From the NCBI GenBank assembly GCA_012862575.1, contig BLSF01000030.1:375584-439583 (forward strand): a stretch of 64,000 nucleotides of DNA, in the 5' to 3' direction. The notes below the pieces were generated by a model. The model made no database searches. It worked only from the letters and a program-made list of their open reading frames with translations, and was not told the origin of the DNA. Shown in pieces: positions 10,145 through 20,738 of this stretch. This stretch comes from Parietichytrium sp. I65-24A (lineage: Eukaryota; Sar; Bigyra; Thraustochytrida; Thraustochytriidae). The position numbers and the translations under genes were made by a program. How positions within the stretch are numbered: the stretch's first letter is position 1; every line of letters begins with the position of its first letter.

Positions 10145-12685
10145 TTAGTTCTTTTCAGGCTTGGAAGTTTTGCCGAGCTGACTGGTCAGTACTATGGACC
10201 AATCTCCGTAGCCCGCGGCTGCCTTGTAACGATCAAACAACTCAACAAGGGCATCAAAATACATCTTGTGGACGTGGTCCACCTCTTCCTTGGACGGCTT
10301 TCCGCTGAGAGCGCAAAGATTTTTGGTGGGGATTGGCTCAGCCAGAGCATACGTCATTCTCACTGGCTTTGGAATGGGGAGAAGTCCAAGACGTCCGACA
10401 GGGAAGAATGGTAGCGGGAATCCAAGTACCTTTCGTGTAAAAAGCTGAAGTGGCGGGCAGCTAATATTCTGTATAGCTTGTAACTCGCCAAATGAATAGC
10501 TGGGGACCAGGTCTGCGCCGTGCTCCATGGCGACGCGAACAAAGCCCTTGTGCCTGTCGCAGAGGACGACTCGCTTGAGCTTGAGATTCTCATTCGAATG
10601 TAGCAAAATTTCGCCTTGGCCTCCAGGGCAGAGAATGACAGTTTCCCCCCTCTCCAAACAGCCTTTCACAACAGGCCGGCTCACCTCTAGTCCGCCCGCC
10701 CACTGCGCAAATTCTCGCATGAAAGGCACGACGTGGATGAAGGCATCGGTAAGTGGCCGAGGCATTAATGTCCCAAAAATGCTGCGCCAAAGAGGCGTCA
10801 AATGGGCCCATACAAGAGTGCAAGGGAACAGTCCGTGAGGGTGAAAGCCAATCATCCGCGGAACGATGTCTTGCTCAGCTAGCTCGCCTTCCACAAAGTC
10901 ATAGTTGCTACGATTTCGAGACCAATTTGCCGTTTTAACTTGAAGCTCCTTGTTCGTCGTGTTGACATGCGAACCATGCACGATAATCTGCTGATCAAAA
11001 TAGTCTTGAATCCATTTCCAATGCGAGGCCAGACGAAGCTCCTTCCAGAAGCGCCAGCCGGAGAGCTCAGGGCGTTGGCGCCACGTTACAAGAATGTAAC
11101 AAAGATGTACGTTCGTCATGCCAATCATAACAGGAAGAGCGTGTAGGTTTTGTGTCCAATAGTGCCAGAGCATCAGCGAGAGGGGAACAATCAAGAAGAA
11201 TGCTAGAATGCATTCTTGTGCGTATCCCCAGTCGATGTTGAGCTTGGCAGAGAACACTTTGAGAGCCCCTTGAAGAACCACAGGAACTATGTACGAACCG
11301 CAAGAAACAAAAACGGCACCGTCTCGAGCTGCTTCCCTGACCGAGTAGTCTGTGCCGTACCAGCCCCTCAAGAAGTATGCGTACAACTGAAAGGGCAGAA
11401 ACGAGCCCCAAAATCCGATCAAGTAGCAGTTCCACAAGCTAGCAATGAAGGCCAGCTGCACAATGTCGTCAAACCACCGACGAGAGTGTGCGTGCCGGCT
11501 GCCTTTGCGGAACAAGTGCTGAAAGAGGCCACAGGCCGCGAGGAGAGGCGCCGCAGCCAGCAGGCCAAAAAACGCAATGAATCTAAAGCGGAAGAAGATT
11601 GACCCGAGAGATTGGGCCACGAACCTTGCTGCATCGAAGCTGAAGCTTTCGTACAGTGCAAAAGTCAGTAAAGTGGAGGAGAGCGCGAAAGAGAAACAGA
11701 ATGTCGTCGCAATCTCACGCGCTGAGCGGCCCATCTCCGCTAGAAAGCTGCCGTAAGGGACGCCTTCTTCCTGCACAAACGCGATCTGGATCTGCCGCAT
11801 GGACGCCAAAACAGTGGGGAGAATACAGCACATGGCGATGCCGAGCACATAGGCGACGGACTTGCTATTGGCGGCGGCTTCTTCGATTGGGGCCACTGCG
11901 CCGCTGGATGTGTTTTCGCTTTTGGAAGCCGCTGCGGCAGCTGCTTCCAGAAATGGTAATGTGACCTTATCGAGCGTGAGAACCCAAATCACGAGCGGCA
12001 TCCCTACCACGGACACCCACGACTGAACGGACTTCAATGGTGCGCTGAACCTCGCGAACACGTTGTTCTCTCCGTCGGAAGGGTTGAGAACAAGTCCCAG
12101 AGCCAGTGCCGTGGAGTACGAAACCGATGATGTCCACGCGAACGGCGAGCTCCCGCTCTTCTCAGAAAAGAACAAACTCGCAAACTGATACACCGGCTCA
12201 AACCTCGACTCGAAGCAGTACCTCAAAAACGTCAGCGCCAGGCTGTGAAAGATGGCCGTGACCCAGAGCATGAGCGACAGCGAAGCCAGCACCTCGATGG
12301 GCTCTCTACCAAACTCTCTCTTGGCAAACAGCAACCTCCTGCCGCGCTGCAACAGCGACGCGCACACGATGCCAAACATGAACACCACCGTATGCGTGAA
12401 CGCGCCCAGGAACGCAAACTCCCTCGTGGTCCGCAGATCCTTCAGTCCGTGCTCCGCTTTGAACATCTCCACCATGTCCGCGTGCATCGCGATCGCCGCC
12501 ATCACCTCCCTCCCAGCGTACGAATACAGCGCCGGAATCGCCTTCAGGTGCCACACCCACGCCGTCAGGAAGAACGCTGTGCCGTAGCTCAGACTCTTCG
12601 TCTGCGCCTCGCGGCTCCCACAGCAAAGCCATCCATCTCCGCGGACGCTTTTCACCGCGCTCGCTCCTCCCGACGCACCGCCCAT
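10145..12685 (-). CDS. Polytopic membrane protein with C-terminal DGAT2-type acyltransferase domain
   Basis: 846 residues from the ATG at 12683-12685. The C-terminal third matches the DAGAT (DGAT2/MGAT) family: an HPHG motif near residue 613, GGLEVSRP, ERGETVILCPGGQGE, then the RKGFVR-like segment HKGFVRVAMEHGADLVPSYSFGE. Such enzymes transfer acyl-CoA to diacylglycerol or other alcohols in the ER membrane to make storage lipid or wax esters. Residues from about 30 to 510 are unusual for the family. They hold roughly ten hydrophobic segments separated by charged loops, with no motif I recognise, whereas classical DGAT2 proteins are about 350 residues with one or two membrane segments. The frame is continuous, so this looks like a genuine fusion. 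Acyl acceptor specificity cannot be told. Confidence 0.85.
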   Translation of the reverse strand: MGGASGGASAVKSVRGDGWLCCGSREAQTKSLSYGTAFFLTAWVWHLKAIPALYSYAGREVMAAIAMHADMVEMFKAEHGLKDLRTTREFAFLGAFTHTVVFMFGIVCASLLQRGRRLLFAKREFGREPIEVLASLSLMLWVTAIFHSLALTFLRYCFESRFEPVYQFASLFFSEKSGSSPFAWTSSVSYSTALALGLVLNPSDGENNVFARFSAPLKSVQSWVSVVGMPLVIWVLTLDKVTLPFLEAAAAAASKSENTSSGAVAPIEEAAANSKSVAYVLGIAMCCILPTVLASMRQIQIAFVQEEGVPYGSFLAEMGRSAREIATTFCFSFALSSTLLTFALYESFSFDAARFVAQSLGSIFFRFRFIAFFGLLAAAPLLAACGLFQHLFRKGSRHAHSRRWFDDIVQLAFIASLWNCYLIGFWGSFLPFQLYAYFLRGWYGTDYSVREAARDGAVFVSCGSYIVPVVLQGALKVFSAKLNIDWGYAQECILAFFLIVPLSLMLWHYWTQNLHALPVMIGMTNVHLCYILVTWRQRPELSGWRFWKELRLASHWKWIQDYFDQQIIVHGSHVNTTNKELQVKTANWSRNRSNYDFVEGELAEQDIVPRMIGFHPHGLFPCTLVWAHLTPLWRSIFGTLMPRPLTDAFIHVVPFMREFAQWAGGLEVSRPVVKGCLERGETVILCPGGQGEILLHSNENLKLKRVVLCDRHKGFVRVAMEHGADLVPSYSFGELQAIQNISCPPLQLFTRKVLGFPLPFFPVGRLGLLPIPKPVRMTYALAEPIPTKNLCALSGKPSKEEVDHVHKMYFDALVELFDRYKAAAGYGDWSIVLTSQLGKTSKPEKN

Positions 12686-13241
12686 GCTACAAAGATCTCC
12701 AAAAGATCTCCAAAGATCTCCAAAGCGACCGATCTATCGATCAGTCAATCGATGGATTGGTTGTTTGTTTGTTTGTCTGTTTGTCTGTTTGATGATGTTT
12801 GATGGTGTGAATATATTTATCAGTGTCTGTCTGCCTTGCCGCTTTGGCCAACCACACCGCGTCGTCGTCTGTCTCTGTCTCTCTGTTGTGTCCGCAGACC
12901 TTCGCTTTCACTGTCAATTGGCTGACTGACTGACTGACTGATTGCATTGTTCAATGATGTTCAATCAATGAATTGAAAGAAACACAGTCAAGTTGAAAGA
13001 GTTGAATGAGTTTTCGTTTTGAGATTTCTTGCACTGTTACTGTACATACTGTGCATCGCGCTAAGAGTCTGGTCCTTCCAAGTTTCGATACCAATAATTG
13101 CACAGTTGGATGGGCCTAGCGTAAGTGCTTAGGAGTGCTACAGCCTGGCGAGTACGATCTGCCCTGAATGAATGTACAGCTTTTGAGGAACTGGTAGTGT
13201 CATATAGGCGGTGTGGTTACGAGACCGTGCCTAGATTCATA

Positions 13242-13259
13242 GGAGGACGCAAGTCCTCC
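13242..13259. other. Perfect hairpin with GCAA tetraloop
   Basis: GGAGGAC-GCAA-GTCCTCC: a 7-bp GC-rich stem closed by a GNRA-type loop, in a stretch with no open frame. It could belong to a structured RNA, but nothing else here identifies one. Confidence 0.4.
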
Positions 13260-15194
13260 CTTGCAAACCCCGCAACATAGGACAAGTACAGAAGGCGGGA
13301 GGGTGCCTTGGAGTTCTTCAAGCGCAACGTAGACGTCCTGATGACGTGGAGATGGGCGATAATTCGGGGAAATATCGGCCCAAGGGTCGTCACTATGGCG
13401 CTATGCGCGTCACTTACTCCAGTCCGAGGTTGTCACTGTATACTCGAGGAAGGTACCGGAGCATACCGGAGCTGACTGACTGTGAGTTCCGGTACCAGTT
13501 TGAATCGAAGCTAGGGGCAAATTGTACTACAACTGTAATCTATGATAGATACGGTAGTTACGGGTGAAGAACCAAACATAACCAAACCAACCAAATAACT
13601 CACTGTCCAAAAAATAAAACTCAAAATTCAACAATCTTGGTTTCAACAACCGTGGTTTCGAAAATTTTCGAATTTTATTCGAATTCGGAGAACCAGGAAT
13701 CGCGGCAGCAGAATTCTCGTCGGGAAATTCTTGACAATCCCTTTTAGTAGCATGCATCGAGTCCAAACTCTATACATGAAAGATCTTGCGGTATAGTAGC
13801 GCTTCCCATTATCTTCCGCTAGTCCCCACTCATACTCTCAGCTTTTACGGCCACGTCTATCATAAACACACTACACATGAAAAGTGCTCGCGAATCTTAC
13901 TACATTCGGAGTAGCGCAGAATAGTCCTCGCCCACACTCCCACTTTCTCGAAAGTGGGAGAGTGCGTCTTTGTGATCCTACTTCGAGAGAGTAGTTGGTA
14001 CTACTATCTTTCAAAACAGAAAATGACTATCATTACACTTAGCTCCACCACTAGTTGAGGACAGCCAACCACCACATTCGGCTATGAAGAACATTAATAG
14101 TGGAAGTAATATCTTGAAAAATGTGGCAGAGTCTCGGTGTAGGAGGATTGGAACTTTTTTCGTTGGAAAAGAAGAGCTTTTTCTTCGTTTTCTTCGAAAT
14201 TTCCAAATTTGATGTACACTGTGGCTAAAGTTAAATGTATGAATATTCTACGACTCGAACAGCACTTCTTTCCCTCCATGTGCCTCTCCACTTGTGCTAT
14301 TTTGATCTTCGATAAGCAAGCACTAGCGGTCTGCCTGCGTCCCCAGGTTTCGTTACGGATAGATAGACTTTTCGCGTAATAGTCCTTCGTACGAGATATG
14401 TGGCTCTTTTCCTATCTTTTCTTTGGTTCGTCGCTCGTCACTTAGGCGAAAGGGTAAGATCGCCCGTGCCTCTCCTCTGAAGAACCGTGTCTCGGAGGAG
14501 GTTTCAAATTTGTAAACTCCGGGTACTTCCCTCATATTAGCCACCCACAACAAGTCACAACAACTTTTGCTCTGCTCCTCTCCTCTCGCTTTCTTCACAT
14601 CTTTCTTTTCACGTTTTCCCCCGTTTCCTTTTTCTTCCAGTTTTGCTTTGCTTTCTTGCTCTCCTCCATTCCTTTTATAAGACTACTATTAGTTTGAATA
14701 TTTGCATTCTTACATGTCGTGTACGAGTGGACATAGGAGCGTGACCGAGTCTATTATATCCACCCACTCCACTCCCTCTCTGTCTCCGACCCTCACAAGG
14801 GCTATAAAGATGCAAATTTTCCTCTGAATTCACCAAATTCCTGCTCCTAACGTCCTGACAACGTTTGCGGTAGAATCGGTATCATTCCTTGTCCCTTTCT
14901 CCTCCTCTCAACTCTCTCAATGGTCTGCTTAACAGTATCCACCGGGCCAATAGGGCCAATAGCCATCCCGGGCGTAATTGTATGGTAGCAAAGAATGTAA
15001 ATCGCTTAACGTCATTGGTCTACCAGGTCTACCTCTTGATCTATCCCACGCGACTTTGTCTCTCTCTATACTCACTCACTCACTCACCCACTCACTCACT
15101 CATTCTCTCTCTCTCTCCCTCTCTTTCTCTCTCTTCTCCGAGTCCTCCTGTCACTCACCCCCTCTCATTCTCTTTTTCCCATTTCTCTCTCCCT

Positions 15195-15217
15195 CCCTCT
15201 CAGTTTCTCCCTCACAG

Positions 15218-15269
<52 letters not shown>

Positions 15270-15393
15270 TCTCCACTCACTGCTGAGTGAGCNCCCTCTC
15301 AGTTTTCTCCCCTCACAGTCCTCCTCCTCCTCCTCCTCTCTCTCTCTCTCTCTCTCTCTACCTCTCTCCTTCTCCTCTCACTGCTGAGTGAGC
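15195..15393. repeat. Tandem near-duplicate across an assembly gap (gap at 15293)
   Basis: 15195-15292 and 15294-15393 both run from CCCTCTCAGTTT, through CTCACAGTCC and CT arrays, to CACTGCTGAGTGAGC. The single N is exactly at the boundary. It most likely marks two overlapping contig ends that were butted together, not a real tandem repeat. Confidence 0.75.
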
Positions 15394-16153
15394 GCCTAGC
15401 TCACCTACCACTCTCTTCTCTCCCACACACGCACAAATCTTACCTCTTTCTGCCACGCGCCCGTCCGCGAAGATCAGTTCACTGTTCACGGGCACACCCT
15501 TCAGCGCGCCTGTTGCCGTGAGGACGAGAGTAGGAGGAAGGAGGCCGCGAGAAGAAGGAAGGAGCGCCCTCCGCCGTCCGCCGTCCGCGCAGCGAGAAAG
15601 ACCAGCGTTTGAGTCGAGGAGGAGAAGAAACCAGGGGAGAAGGAAGGAAGAAGGGGGCCCAGGGAGAAGGAAGGAGACGCAGGGGGGTGCGCGGGGACGC
15701 CCGGGGCAGGACGCGCGGACACGCGTTGTGAGGCGCGTTGTGAGGCGCGGGGCAAGACTAGCAGGGGCAGAGGAGGAGGAAGAAGAACGGGCGGCCGCGA
15801 GGACCAGGGCTCTGCGTAGAGGCAACCCGACTGGTGGACGCCGGTACTAGGCGGTGCGTGTGGGACTTTCCCTAGGCTTACGGCGACCGGACGGAATTTA
15901 CCGAGAGGGGTACGCGCGCTTCTCGCGTGCTTGCGTAAGCAAGAGTGAAGGAAGGAAAGAAAGAAAGAAAGAAAGGAGAGTAAATTTCGGGCAAAGTAGG
16001 GGAGTGGAGAGCATAGGAGAAAAGAGGAGAAAAGGGTAAACAGAAAGGGTGAAAAGAGAAGAAGGGAAGAAGGGAAGAAGGGATACCGCGATAGAGTGCA
16101 TCGAAGGAGTGCGCCGTCGTGAGGGTGAATTGAAGGCGGAGTTTTCGCGTGCT

Positions 16154-17368
16154 ATGTCCGTCTCGCGTCGCGTGAGCATCCTGCGGCCGTTCTCGTACTG
16201 CTGTGAGGAGCATAACAACGACCCTGGTGGTCCAACAATGATGGTGATGGGCAAGCGCGAGGCCGAGGGCGAAATGCCTTTGGTCTCGGAGGAGGTGGGA
16301 GGCCGGCTGAAAAGGCCTCGAACTTCAGATGGACAGGAGCGGACGTACAAGTCAGTGCCGTCGGTGATGCGCGGCCTTTTATTTATCGATAGGCTGAAAT
16401 TTCCGTTTAGGTATGGTTGCACGCTGGATAGGTTCGCAAGACTTTCGGACTCGCTGCTGGAGGACATGGATTCGTATTTCTGGAAGTCGCCGTATCGCGA
16501 CATGCTCAACTATTCGACTGCACTGATGCTTTGCGCTCTTAGATTGATTACGCTGGGTGAACAATCCACCAAATTTGAAAAGTATGGAATCGACGAGGAA
16601 ACCGCCCGACTGGCCTTTGCCAAATTTTGTACCGAATTTTCCACGCTGTACGAGTCTCCGCCTTTACGGCAGCATTACATCGACTGCAGTCCTGCTCGCC
16701 GTCAAAAGCACATGCGTGACATTTGCAGAGCGTCCTACATCCCGTTCGTTGGTGGCTGCCTCATCACCCGCTCATGGGAGACCAAGCACAAGGGCGCAGT
16801 GTACACCACTTATCTAGAGGCTGTCTTGACAGAAAATAGGAACGTTTTGCTGCCGTTCGTGCGCATCTGCAAGCAAGGAGACAAGAGCCCTGTCTACGGG
16901 AGGGAGTACAATCTCAAAAGACTAGCAAAGTTTATTGGTGGAGATGAGTCTGGCCTCATGGTTTCAGAGGCGTACCCGTGCAACTCTGGGTACATCAAAC
17001 CGCTCAAAACCCCTCGCTCAAGAGAGGAGAAATTTTTTGCACATTATCATGCCTCTGCCATTCGGAGAGCGCAGTCTGTACTTAGAATGATTCTAGATCG
17101 ATACAATTCTTTCCTGGCTAACCCATTCGAATGGGTGGATCTGGAGATGATCCCTACGGTGATACATACCATGCTGATCTTGCACAACATGATGGTGGAG
17201 GACGAGGAGGAGGGCTGCGAGCGGTTCCTTTGCCGCAATGGCACGCTGCCTTCAGTGGAGTCGCAGATGTACACTCCGGAGGAAATTCAGAGACTGACTG
17301 ACGTGCGCAAACACGCAAACATGCGGAAGCGAATCGAGCAAACGTTTGCAGAGCAACTCTCGACTTAA
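16154..17368 (+). CDS. Transposase-derived protein (Plant_tran/PIF-Harbinger type), catalytic residues lost
   Basis: 404 residues from the ATG at 16154; the frame opens at a GTG 105 bases upstream, which I reject. The order of conserved blocks follows the algal and oomycete Plant_tran/DDE_Tnp_4 family. They are an ALRLITLGEQ-like helical start, a FAKFCTEFSTLYESPPLR block, the KHKG...YTTYLEAVLTEN strand region, a YNLKRLAKFIGG block, a KTPRSREEKFFAHYHASAIRRA block and the closing MLILHNMMVEDE. Where active members have GSIDCxHW, NND, LADGxYP and VERAFG, this protein has GGCLITRSW, GDKSP, MVSEAYP and AQSVLR, so the DDE/DDD triad is absent. There is no frameshift or stop. I see no terminal inverted repeats or target-site duplication nearby, but could not search exhaustively. 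It is either a domesticated gene or a young dead copy; the uninterrupted frame favours domestication. Confidence 0.75.
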   Translation: MSVSRRVSILRPFSYCCEEHNNDPGGPTMMVMGKREAEGEMPLVSEEVGGRLKRPRTSDGQERTYKSVPSVMRGLLFIDRLKFPFRYGCTLDRFARLSDSLLEDMDSYFWKSPYRDMLNYSTALMLCALRLITLGEQSTKFEKYGIDEETARLAFAKFCTEFSTLYESPPLRQHYIDCSPARRQKHMRDICRASYIPFVGGCLITRSWETKHKGAVYTTYLEAVLTENRNVLLPFVRICKQGDKSPVYGREYNLKRLAKFIGGDESGLMVSEAYPCNSGYIKPLKTPRSREEKFFAHYHASAIRRAQSVLRMILDRYNSFLANPFEWVDLEMIPTVIHTMLILHNMMVEDEEEGCERFLCRNGTLPSVESQMYTPEEIQRLTDVRKHANMRKRIEQTFAEQLST

Positions 17369-19106
17369 TGCTTGATGGGCCTTTCTTTGCGTATGGGTCG
17401 CTCTCTGATTCTTCCTTCCCACGATGTACGTATTAGTTCTCGAAGGTGGTGCCGCATTTTTTTGACTTGCCGAAACAATCACTCACTGGCTTGGTGCTCT
17501 TTCTCTTTTTCTTATCTTGTTCCACTTTTCGACGCGCGGCAGAGCTCCGCACTTGGTGCTGGTACCGACTTGATTTTGTTTGCACCTGGCTTTTCGAGGA
17601 GTGGTGGAAGCGGCGGGTGGCCACTCCACGCTGCACTTTGGCTGTGGTGCTTTTTTTTTCTCTGGTCGTGCCGTGTATTGTGTTGGCGAGAGACCCGTCC
17701 GCCACTTCGCTTCTCTCTCGATGTATCTGCAGTGATCTGTGTAAAATCTCGGGCAGGTCGGGATGGGCGGCAGTCTTCTTGATCCACCCGCTGCCGACTT
17801 GTTTTGCTCTATTGATTTGCACGGAATGGCGTCAGCCGATGGTCATGGTGATTTTCCGCTGAGGTAATTTCTTCCTCTCCGTTAGCTTGTTATATTTTCT
17901 TTAGTTTGCCGGAACGCAAAAGTAACGGTTCATTTGTCTGTAAAACAAAATACGAGCGAATTCCATCTCGAGCTTGTCTTCTTTTTTCCATCATAACACA
18001 CTGGCAGCATTTGACAACTTGACGAACGCGGCAATCGCGACACAAACGAATTGTCACTTTTGCCTCTGAAGTCAATTCACTGCCAATTCAAATCAACATT
18101 TCCAAGTTCGGTCCCAAAACAACCACCCCCTTTGCAGACTTTGCAGCTCCAACGCGAGTACACGTTCTAGTAGCTAGTAGCTAGCTGAGTACCGGTACCC
18201 AACACACAATCTTTGTGAATACGTAGAATGTCTTCAAAAATACAAAACTATACACGATCCGCCCACCAAATCGCCCACGCTAACTCTCTTCCGGTCCGAC
18301 CGTTCTGAGCGCTCAACTGTACATCAGAGATTAGTTGGATATCAGAGATGGCCAGAATTCAGAGCAGAATTCATCGCCGATCTTTTCGAGCCATCTCCAC
18401 CAAACATTAGCGTCGGACCAAAGTTGTACTCTCGAACGGTGTGCGACTTTGCTATCATACCCATTAATGATAGAACTATCCATTACTCTAGCACTCGTGC
18501 GTGAAGAATTGAGAAGAAAGTGGACTTTGGATCTTTCTCCGTTCACAGAACATCTTTGCAGTGCAAACTAACGAAGTTTCTCCTCTCTTTCTCGTTGATT
18601 TGAGACTTACAGACATCAAGTGAGTTGACAAGTGGGTTGGAAACCAGCTCTCAGGTTAGCTTATTTTTTAAAATGAATAACTGACAATGAAACAGCGTTG
18701 CAGAGCTTTGCCTTTCTCTTCTCAACTTGTCGAGTTGGTGAGCTTTTCATTTCATTCAATTCCATTTTATTGACGTTGAGCAACAGTCAATCATTGATGA
18801 TCATGATGCGATGCGACGCAGTGCAATCCTATGTTTGTCATGTTTTAGTTTAATAAATAAATAAAAGCTTAAAAAGAAATCAAACAAGAGAAAGGAGAGA
18901 GTGGCCCAAGATGTCGGACATAGGTCGTGCTTTCGGCGGCGCATTGCAAGTCGATGCCAGCAGACACCAAACAACGCGGACGGCCTCAGCGCAACCTGTA
19001 ACGTGCAACGCGCATCGTGTATTGAGTATCGGGTAACGTGTGCTGACTAGCCAAGGCAATCAAGCTCCCGGGGACTGAAGCGAAAGTCGTGGAAGGAAGA
19101 TTGAGA
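17369..19106. other. Spacer, no convincing gene
   Basis: A basic minus-strand open frame at 17433-17822 lacks an ATG. TAGTAGCTAGTAGCTAGC repeats occur near 18170-18186. A 41-codon upstream open frame (18911-19036) lies in the presumed leader of the acyl-CoA dehydrogenase gene and could dampen its translation if transcribed. Confidence 0.4.
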
Positions 19107-20393
19107 ATGGAGCTCAAGCTAGCAGTGCCCGCGCACGTGGCCGGGATTCGCGAAAAGGTGTTGCAGTTTGTGGAGACGGAGGTGTACGCTCTGGAAAAGG
19201 AGCTGGAGAGCCGGGGAGAGTATGAGGGCGGGATGGGCGTGAGAGGCCTCAAGGATGAGGCCAACTCGGCAACCAAGAAGATCAGAAAGCTGCAGCAGCG
19301 CGCCAAAGAGCTCGGGCTGTGGGCGCTGGGCCACCCGAAGGAGATTGGCGGGCAGGGGATGCCAATGAAAGACTACATTTACGTCAACGAAGTACAAGGC
19401 CGAAGCGAGCTGGCGCCGACCATCCTTGGCACGCATAGCCTACAGGACAGCCTCATGCTATACCGACATGGTCCTGCGGACCTCAAGGAGCGGTACCTCA
19501 ATGCTCTCGTGCAAGCTGACATCTATCCGTCCTTTGCAATGACCGAGCCGGATATTGTTTCCAGTGACCCAACGCAGATGACGACGGAAGGCCGCATTGA
19601 CTCCAAGACCAACGAGTGGGTGATTAATGGCAAGAAATGGTGGACCAGCAATGCCGAGAATGCTGTATACACTTGCGTCATGGTGCGAACCGAATTTGGC
19701 GAGAACGTGCCGGCACACGCTGCCTTCTCGATCATCTTGGTGCCAACCGACACGCCAGGATACAACATTCTACGCTCCACGCACGTTCTCGGCACGATGG
19801 GCGGGGATCACTCCGAGGTCGAGTATAACAGCGTTCGTGTGCCATACAAGAACCTGATTGGGAAGCGAGGGGAGGGCTTTCGCATAGCCCAAGAGAGACT
19901 TGGGCCAGGCAGGCTCTTTCACTGCATGAGATTTTGCGGGCAATGCCAACGGGCGTTTGACCTCATGTGCGGAAGACTTGTCGAGCGCAAGGTCCGAGGG
20001 AATAAGACGCTCGGCTCCATGCAGCTTATGCAGCAACATGTTTTCGACTCCTACTGTGATATTCAGGCTCTGCGCCTGCTAACGCTCAGCGCAGCAGAGA
20101 AGCTGGACAGCGGAGAATCGGCTCGCGTTGAGCTTTCTGCCGCCAAAGCTTGGGGCGCGCGAGCATTTGGCAGAGTGATGGACCGCGCTGTGCAAGTTCA
20201 TGGTGCAAAGGGTCTCACCGAAGATACTCCGCTAAGTGGCATGTACAGGATGAGCCGCGCTGGCAGAATGTACGATGGCCCTGATGAAGTGCACATTACC
20301 ACCGTTGGTCGTTTGCTTTTGCGGATGTACGAAAACGGCCAGCGCTACGATTTTAGCCGATGTGCGACTGTCCCGGGCCTAATCAAGCTTTGA
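19107..20393 (+). CDS. Acyl-CoA dehydrogenase, ACAD10/11-like
   Basis: FAD enzyme that introduces a 2,3 double bond into acyl-CoA for beta-oxidation, in mitochondria or peroxisomes. 428 residues from the ATG at 19107, about the usual length for the domain; the GTG 18 bases earlier is rejected. Family features in order: the N-terminal helical domain, PKEIGGQGMPMKDYIYVNE, SFAMTEPD (FAD/substrate loop), the INGKKWWTSNA strand, a GTMGGDHSEVEYNSVRVP segment, RLGPGRLFHCMRFCGQCQ, and VHGAKGLTEDTPL. The C-terminal segment RMYDGPDEVH has the DGPDEVH form seen in ACAD10/11 and related bacterial enzymes, where the short-chain enzymes have a Glu-Gly-Thr motif. No kinase or aminoglycoside-phosphotransferase domain precedes it, unlike animal ACAD10/11. 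No clear mitochondrial presequence is visible, and the end (GLIKL) is not a canonical peroxisomal signal. Confidence 0.92.
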   Translation: MELKLAVPAHVAGIREKVLQFVETEVYALEKELESRGEYEGGMGVRGLKDEANSATKKIRKLQQRAKELGLWALGHPKEIGGQGMPMKDYIYVNEVQGRSELAPTILGTHSLQDSLMLYRHGPADLKERYLNALVQADIYPSFAMTEPDIVSSDPTQMTTEGRIDSKTNEWVINGKKWWTSNAENAVYTCVMVRTEFGENVPAHAAFSIILVPTDTPGYNILRSTHVLGTMGGDHSEVEYNSVRVPYKNLIGKRGEGFRIAQERLGPGRLFHCMRFCGQCQRAFDLMCGRLVERKVRGNKTLGSMQLMQQHVFDSYCDIQALRLLTLSAAEKLDSGESARVELSAAKAWGARAFGRVMDRAVQVHGAKGLTEDTPLSGMYRMSRAGRMYDGPDEVHITTVGRLLLRMYENGQRYDFSRCATVPGLIKL

Positions 20394-20738
20394 GGATGTA
20401 GATGCTTGTGGAAACGGGAGCCATTTCTGACTGATCGCGACTGCGTTGCTTTGGCTTCGGTCTTCTTTTGTTTTTCTAGCTATCACAAGTCTAATCTGAA
20501 TTCCAAGATTTTTATCTTGCTGATCAAGATCGGCTCACACTTTTGGACGAGTTACACGTTTGAAGTGGAGGAAACACTGCGACCCAGTAAAAACACAGTT
20601 GTGCCGTGCCACTCACAGCCCGATTCAAACAAATTAACACAGAAAACTATCTTTATTTCTTTACATCCTTGTCGGACCACGCTCGACTCAGGAGAGATCG
20701 GCAGCGCACTAAAGCTACTGTCACAAACCAAAGTCGAG
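20394..20738. other. Convergent intergenic region
   Basis: 346 bp between the stop of the acyl-CoA dehydrogenase gene and the stop of the UBA-like gene. Holds only their 3' flanks; no gene seen. Confidence 0.5.

Larger units (their letters stand above)
12686..16153. other. Long gene-free region
   Basis: Begins with GATCTCCAAA repeats (12690-12725) and TTTG/TCTG runs just upstream of the DGAT2-like gene. A perfect hairpin sits at 13242-13259. From 15060 to 15370 it is pyrimidine-rich, with CT arrays and one assembly gap. From 15500 to 15800 it is very GC-rich, and from 15940 to 16080 purine-rich (AAAG, GAAGG), probably the leader of the following gene. No coding region is convincing on either strand. 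Confidence 0.45.

Noticed and set aside
13080-13350. Possible RNase P or other structured RNA around the GGAGGAC-GCAA-GTCCTCC hairpin
   Set aside because: I could not place the other conserved regions of any known RNA family.
17433-17822. Basic minus-strand frame of about 129 codons
   Set aside because: No ATG start, no family resemblance, and opposed by equally long plus-strand frames; possible exon but unsupported.
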